DNA from: Phoronis ovalis | Lineage: Eukaryota; Phoronida; Phoronidae | Length of the DNA: 12,430 bases | NCBI GenBank assembly: GCA_028565635.1 | Contig: JAOXYB010045204.1 | Coordinates: 1 to 12,430, forward strand | Direction: 5' to 3' | Shown here: one piece after another, positions 9,119 to 12,430 of the stretch | Layout of the letters: the number at the start of each line of letters is the position of its first letter | Numbering within the stretch: the stretch's first letter is position 1 | Made by a program: the position numbers and the translations under genes | Notes under the pieces: generated by a model | What the model was told of the DNA's origin: nothing | Databases searched by the model: none | Seen by the model: only the letters and a program-made list of their open reading frames with translations

Positions 9119-9457
9119 GCAATACTTGTATTTAGCACCAATATGATTATGTATTCTTTATTTTTGAGCAGTATAACGGGTTAAATTTGTCAGCGTGGTA
9201 TTTCATTGGTCTAGTATTAGTTCATTTATGTAGTTTACCCGTACCACCTGATTTTGCACAGGGACCACCATGGAAATAAGTTGTTTTAACATTGTGTTGT
9301 CCTTGGGAATGGAACATCACTCTCACTAAGGAATTGAATGCATGTTCATGTGTTTCATTTCTAAATTACAATCAAACAATATAATTATGAAAACTTTAAT
9401 ATTGTTATTTACATCCATATGTAGACCATAATGATAAAAACAAAACAGTAACTACAT
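9119..9457. other. Intergenic stretch between MITE and TPR gene
   Basis: No gene or structured element is seen. It probably separates the 3' end of the minus-strand TPR gene from the transposon. Confidence 0.5.
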
Positions 9458-9463
9458 TTTATT
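9458..9463 (-). terminator. Candidate polyadenylation signal of the TPR gene
   Basis: TTTATT on the + strand is AATAAA on the minus strand. It lies about 47 bases beyond the out-of-frame stop at 9510-9512 and about 240 beyond the in-frame stop at 9701-9703, a suitable position for 3' end formation of the minus-strand gene. Only the hexamer supports it. Confidence 0.4.
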
Positions 9464-9509
9464 TGTATTTTAAGGATTTTGGCCAGCACTGCATTTTATC
9501 AGTTGATAG

Positions 9510-9707
9510 CTATTCCAAAATATTATCTTCTGAAGGGTGAGCAACTTCACCGTGAATCTGTCCCTTCATCTCTAATGACTGCTGGTTATATGTCAGTGCA
9601 CTGTCATAATCGCCTTTTGCTTTATACACTAATGCTACGTTATTCAATGACGTGGCTACTGAAGGGTGAGCACCTTCACCGTGAATCTGTCTCTCCATCT
9701 CTAATGA
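9510..9707 (-). pseudogene. Out-of-frame tail of the TPR gene (repeat 17 and part of 18)
   Basis: Directly after the premature end of the TPR protein, the same repeat continues in another frame: one complete 43-residue unit (9707-9579) with all TPR landmarks, then the first part of an eighteenth unit up to HPS. There similarity to the other repeats stops (about 9530) and the reading ends EDNILE with TAG at 9510-9512. This was probably the original C-terminus before the 2-bp change at 9724-9733. It has no start codon of its own, so it is unlikely to be made separately unless the frame change is an assembly error. Confidence 0.6.
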
Positions 9708-11773
9708 CTGCTGGTTATATGTCTGTACACAAAGTCATAATCACCTTGATCATGATACACTAATGCTATGTTACTCAATGAGGTGGCTACTGAAGGGTGA
9801 GGACCTTCACCGTGAATATGTCTCTTCATCTCTAATGACTGCTGGTTATATGTCAGTGCACTGTCATAATCACCTTTTGCATCATACACTAATGCTATGT
9901 TACTTAATGAGGTGGCTACTGAAGGGTGAGCACCTTTACCGTGAATCTGTCTCTCCATCTCTAATGACTGCTGGTAATATGTCAGTGCACTGTCATAATC
10001 ACCTTTTGCTTGATACACTAATGCTACGTTATTCAATGAGGTGGCTACTGAAGGGTGAGCACCTTTACCGTGAATCTGTTTCCCCATCTCTAATGACTGC
10101 TGGTTATATGTCAGTGCACTGTCATAATCACCTTTTGCTTGATACACTAATGCTATGATACTCAATGAAGTGGATACTGAAGGGTGAGCACCTTCACCGT
10201 GAATCTGTCTCTTCATCTCTAATGACTGCTGCTTATATGTTAGTGCACTGTCATAATCACCTTTTGCTTTATACACTAATGCTATGTTACTCAATGAGAT
10301 GGCTACTGAAGGGTGAGCACCTTCACCGTGAATCTGTCTCTCCATCTCTAATGACTGCTGGTAATATGTCAGTGCACTGTCATAATCACCTTTTGCTTCA
10401 TACACTAATGCTATGTTATTCAATGAGGTGGCTACTGAAGGGTGAGCACCTTTACCGTGAATCTGTCTCTCCATCTCTAATGACTGCTGGTTATATGTCA
10501 GTGCACTGTCATAATCACCTTTTGCTTGATACACTAATGCTATGTTATTCAATGAGGTGGCTACTGAAGGGTGAGCACCTTCACCGTGAATCTGTCTCCC
10601 CATCTCTAATGACTGCTGGTTATATGTCAGTGCACTGTCATAATCACCTTTTGCTTGATACAATAATGCTATGATACTCAATGAGGTGGCTACTGAAGGG
10701 TGAGCAGCTTCTCCGTGAATCTGTCTCTTCATCTCTAATGACTGTTGGTTACATGTCAGTGCACTGTCATACTCACCTTTTGCTTGATACACTAATGCTA
10801 TATTACTCAATGAGGTGGCTGTTGAAGGGTGAGCACCTTCACCGTGAATCTGTCTCCATATCTCTAATGACTGGTGGTTATATGTCAGTGCACTGTCATA
10901 CTCACCTTTTGCTTTATACACTAATGCTATGTTATTCAATGAGGTGGCTACTGAAGGGTGAACACCATTACCGTGAATCTGTCTCCACATCTCTAATGAC
11001 AGCTGGTTATATGTCAGTGCACTGTCATAATCACCTTTTGCTTGATACACTAATGCTACGTTATTCAATGAGGTGGCTACTGAAGGGTGAGCACCTTCAC
11101 CGTGAATCTGTCTCTCCATCTCTAACGACTGCTGGTTATATGTCAGTGCACTGTCATAATCACATTTTGCTTGATACACTAATGCTATGTTACTCAATGT
11201 GGTGGCTACTGAAGGGTGAACACCATTACCGTGAATCTGTCTCTCCATCTCTAACGACTGCTGGTTAGATGTCAGTGCACTGTCATAATCACCTTTTGCT
11301 TGATACACCATTGCTATGTTACTCAATGAGCTGGCTACTGAAGGGTGAGCCTCTTCACCGTGAATCTGTCTCGTCATCTCTAATGACTGCTGGTTATATT
11401 TCAGTGCACTGTCATAATCACCTTTTGCTTCATACACCATTGCTATGCTACTCAATGAGCTGGCTACTGAAGGGTGAGCCTCTTCACCGTGAATCTGTCT
11501 CTTCATCTCTAATGACTGCTGGTTATATGTCAGTGCACTGTCATAATCACCTTGATCATGATACACCAATGCTATGTTACTCAATGAGGTGGCTACTGAA
11601 GGGTGAGCCTCTTCACCGTGAATCTGTCTCTTCATTTCTAATGACTGCTGGTTATATGTCAGTGCACTGTCATAATCACCTTTTGCTTCATACACCATTG
11701 CTATGTCACTCAATGAGCTGGCTACTGAAGGGCGAGCACCTTCACCGTGAATCTGTCTCTTCATCTCTAAATC
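9530..11773 (-). repeat. Coding tandem repeat, unit 129 bp, about 17.4 copies
   Basis: The landmark GTGAATCTGTCTC recurs every 129 bases on the + strand (for example 9812 and 9941). Seventeen full units run from 11773 to 9579, with a partial unit to 9530; copy 16 carries two extra bases. Units differ by only a few substitutions each, so the array has expanded recently or is homogenised by unequal exchange or gene conversion. The array encodes the TPR domain of the overlapping gene. Such an array is prone to copy-number change and to collapse during assembly. Confidence 0.95.
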
Positions 11774-12430
11774 TTTCTTAAAATATTTTAACGCTCTTTT
11801 GTATTTATGCAGGTTCCTATAAATACCTCCATATACCTTGTCATTTTTCTCATAGAGAATATCATGTCTTAATATTTTACTAATATGATGAATAGAGGTT
11901 TCATTTTTACGATGCTTTTTATTTAAACACTTTAACATGGCTACAGCTGTAAAGTAATAACGAAAAATGAGGTCAGTAAACTCCACATAGTGAATTCTTC
12001 TCTCTTCTTGAGACTCGTGTGCGTATAAAGCAGACGGTAAGAAGCTGATATTTTCTTTTTGACCTTCATTCTTTATGTATGTCATTAAACGTAACAGCAC
12101 AGCAATAGTCACAGCCATCTGTAGGTTATGACATCCGTCCTCTGTCAGCATGGATTTGGACACCATTTCTTGAAGCAAATCCCAAGGTGTATTTTTATCT
12201 AAGTTAAAGATTAGTTTAAAGCCATTTGTTACTATAGTCGGAAGTCTATATATATCATTCTTCACATTTTGAAGAACACTGTCTCCTGTCCGCTTGTGCA
12301 TTGTGACTTCATTTTCATATTTTTCAATGTCACGTTTTAGCATGTCCACACCATGCTGTTGAATGGCTGTATTATTACCAGCCTCCTTGCTTAAATGAAC
12401 AAAACAATATAAAACCTCCTCACTCCCATC
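9701..12430 (-). CDS. TPR-array protein (kinesin light chain/nephrocystin-3-like TPRs), 5' partial
   Basis: The frame is open from the right window edge to TAG at 9701-9703 (909 residues); the true start is off the window, since no in-frame ATG precedes codon 30 and the frame continues to the edge. Residues 1-219 are helical and charged and include KNDIYRLPT and then AVTIAVLLRLMTY (about residues 106-118), which from memory resembles the helical region after the nucleotidyltransferase fold of GlnD/DUF294-like proteins; this is a weak assignment. A degenerate half TPR (HKYKRALKYFKK) leads into sixteen 43-residue TPR units from residue 220. Each has SLEM, RQIHG, HPSVATSL, IALVY and GDYDSALTY, with TPR landmarks Gly-x-Tyr and Ala in helix B. 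TPRs form a superhelical scaffold for binding other proteins; no target is suggested. Copy 16 shifts frame and ends FVYRHITSSH, with more repeat left out of frame downstream. There is no signal peptide or membrane segment in the visible part, so it is likely cytoplasmic. Confidence 0.85.
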   Translation of the reverse strand, partial: DGSEEVLYCFVHLSKEAGNNTAIQQHGVDMLKRDIEKYENEVTMHKRTGDSVLQNVKNDIYRLPTIVTNGFKLIFNLDKNTPWDLLQEMVSKSMLTEDGCHNLQMAVTIAVLLRLMTYIKNEGQKENISFLPSALYAHESQEERRIHYVEFTDLIFRYYFTAVAMLKCLNKKHRKNETSIHHISKILRHDILYEKNDKVYGGIYRNLHKYKRALKYFKKDLEMKRQIHGEGARPSVASSLSDIAMVYEAKGDYDSALTYNQQSLEMKRQIHGEEAHPSVATSLSNIALVYHDQGDYDSALTYNQQSLEMKRQIHGEEAHPSVASSLSSIAMVYEAKGDYDSALKYNQQSLEMTRQIHGEEAHPSVASSLSNIAMVYQAKGDYDSALTSNQQSLEMERQIHGNGVHPSVATTLSNIALVYQAKCDYDSALTYNQQSLEMERQIHGEGAHPSVATSLNNVALVYQAKGDYDSALTYNQLSLEMWRQIHGNGVHPSVATSLNNIALVYKAKGEYDSALTYNHQSLEIWRQIHGEGAHPSTATSLSNIALVYQAKGEYDSALTCNQQSLEMKRQIHGEAAHPSVATSLSIIALLYQAKGDYDSALTYNQQSLEMGRQIHGEGAHPSVATSLNNIALVYQAKGDYDSALTYNQQSLEMERQIHGKGAHPSVATSLNNIALVYEAKGDYDSALTYYQQSLEMERQIHGEGAHPSVAISLSNIALVYKAKGDYDSALTYKQQSLEMKRQIHGEGAHPSVSTSLSIIALVYQAKGDYDSALTYNQQSLEMGKQIHGKGAHPSVATSLNNVALVYQAKGDYDSALTYYQQSLEMERQIHGKGAHPSVATSLSNIALVYDAKGDYDSALTYNQQSLEMKRHIHGEGPHPSVATSLSNIALVYHDQGDYDFVYRHITSSH

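Noticed and set aside
8785-9184. Open frames on both strands across the MITE
   Set aside because: They arise from the terminal inverted repeats and T-rich interior units; no transposase similarity.
9530-11773. CRISPR-like array
   Set aside because: Units are 129 bp, contiguous without unique spacers, and encode TPRs; the context is an animal genome.
1-12430. tRNA or rRNA genes
   Set aside because: No tRNA B-box with matching A-box and cloverleaf, and no conserved rRNA segments, were found by eye on either strand.

Overview
The window looks like AT-rich nuclear DNA of an invertebrate animal, probably a marine one. It has long non-coding stretches, short non-autonomous DNA transposons with inverted repeats, a rhodopsin-class (olfactory-like) seven-transmembrane receptor, and a very large TPR-array protein. 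Nothing is bacterial in layout: there are no operons or ribosome-binding sites, and gene density is low. I cannot name the species. A lancelet, hemichordate or cnidarian would fit the gene families, but that is inference.

Layout from left to right. Positions 1-197 hold the end of an inverted-repeat transposon that runs off the left edge. From 198 to about 3960 the DNA is mostly non-genic, with a GC-rich patch of uncertain nature (about 2455-2610) and a decayed 36-bp tandem repeat (2681-2855). At 3969-5047 lies a single-exon GPCR on the + strand. All main family landmarks can be read, but only by changing frame three times, so it is called a pseudogene; two of the shifts fall in homopolymers and might be assembly errors. 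From 5048 to 8786 there is no convincing gene. This stretch holds a hairpin, a GCGAGCAGCGAGC repeat pair, a foldback element of about 470 bp with long inverted arms (7041-7508), a GT microsatellite (8231-8256), and a possible orphan exon with a W-x8-C-x2-C pattern (8498-8691). At 8795-9110 is a complete 316-bp MITE-like element with 44-bp terminal inverted repeats and a perfect 8-bp target duplication. It is the same family as the piece at the left edge, in opposite orientation.

The right quarter (12430 down to about 9458) is one gene on the minus strand, cut at its 5' end by the window edge. A helical N-terminal region of 219 residues is followed by a 129-bp (43-residue) tandem repeat, about 17.4 copies, encoding near-identical kinesin-light-chain/nephrocystin-3-like TPRs. 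A 2-bp frame change in copy 16 ends the protein early; copy 17 and part of copy 18 remain intact but out of frame. The N-terminal region resembles, from memory of the family, the helical part after the nucleotidyltransferase fold of GlnD-like proteins; the catalytic part, if present, would be beyond the right edge. No functional link between the receptor and the TPR gene is visible. The most interesting points are the homogenised TPR array with variation focused at a few sites, its unusual N-terminal region, and the two inverted-repeat element families.
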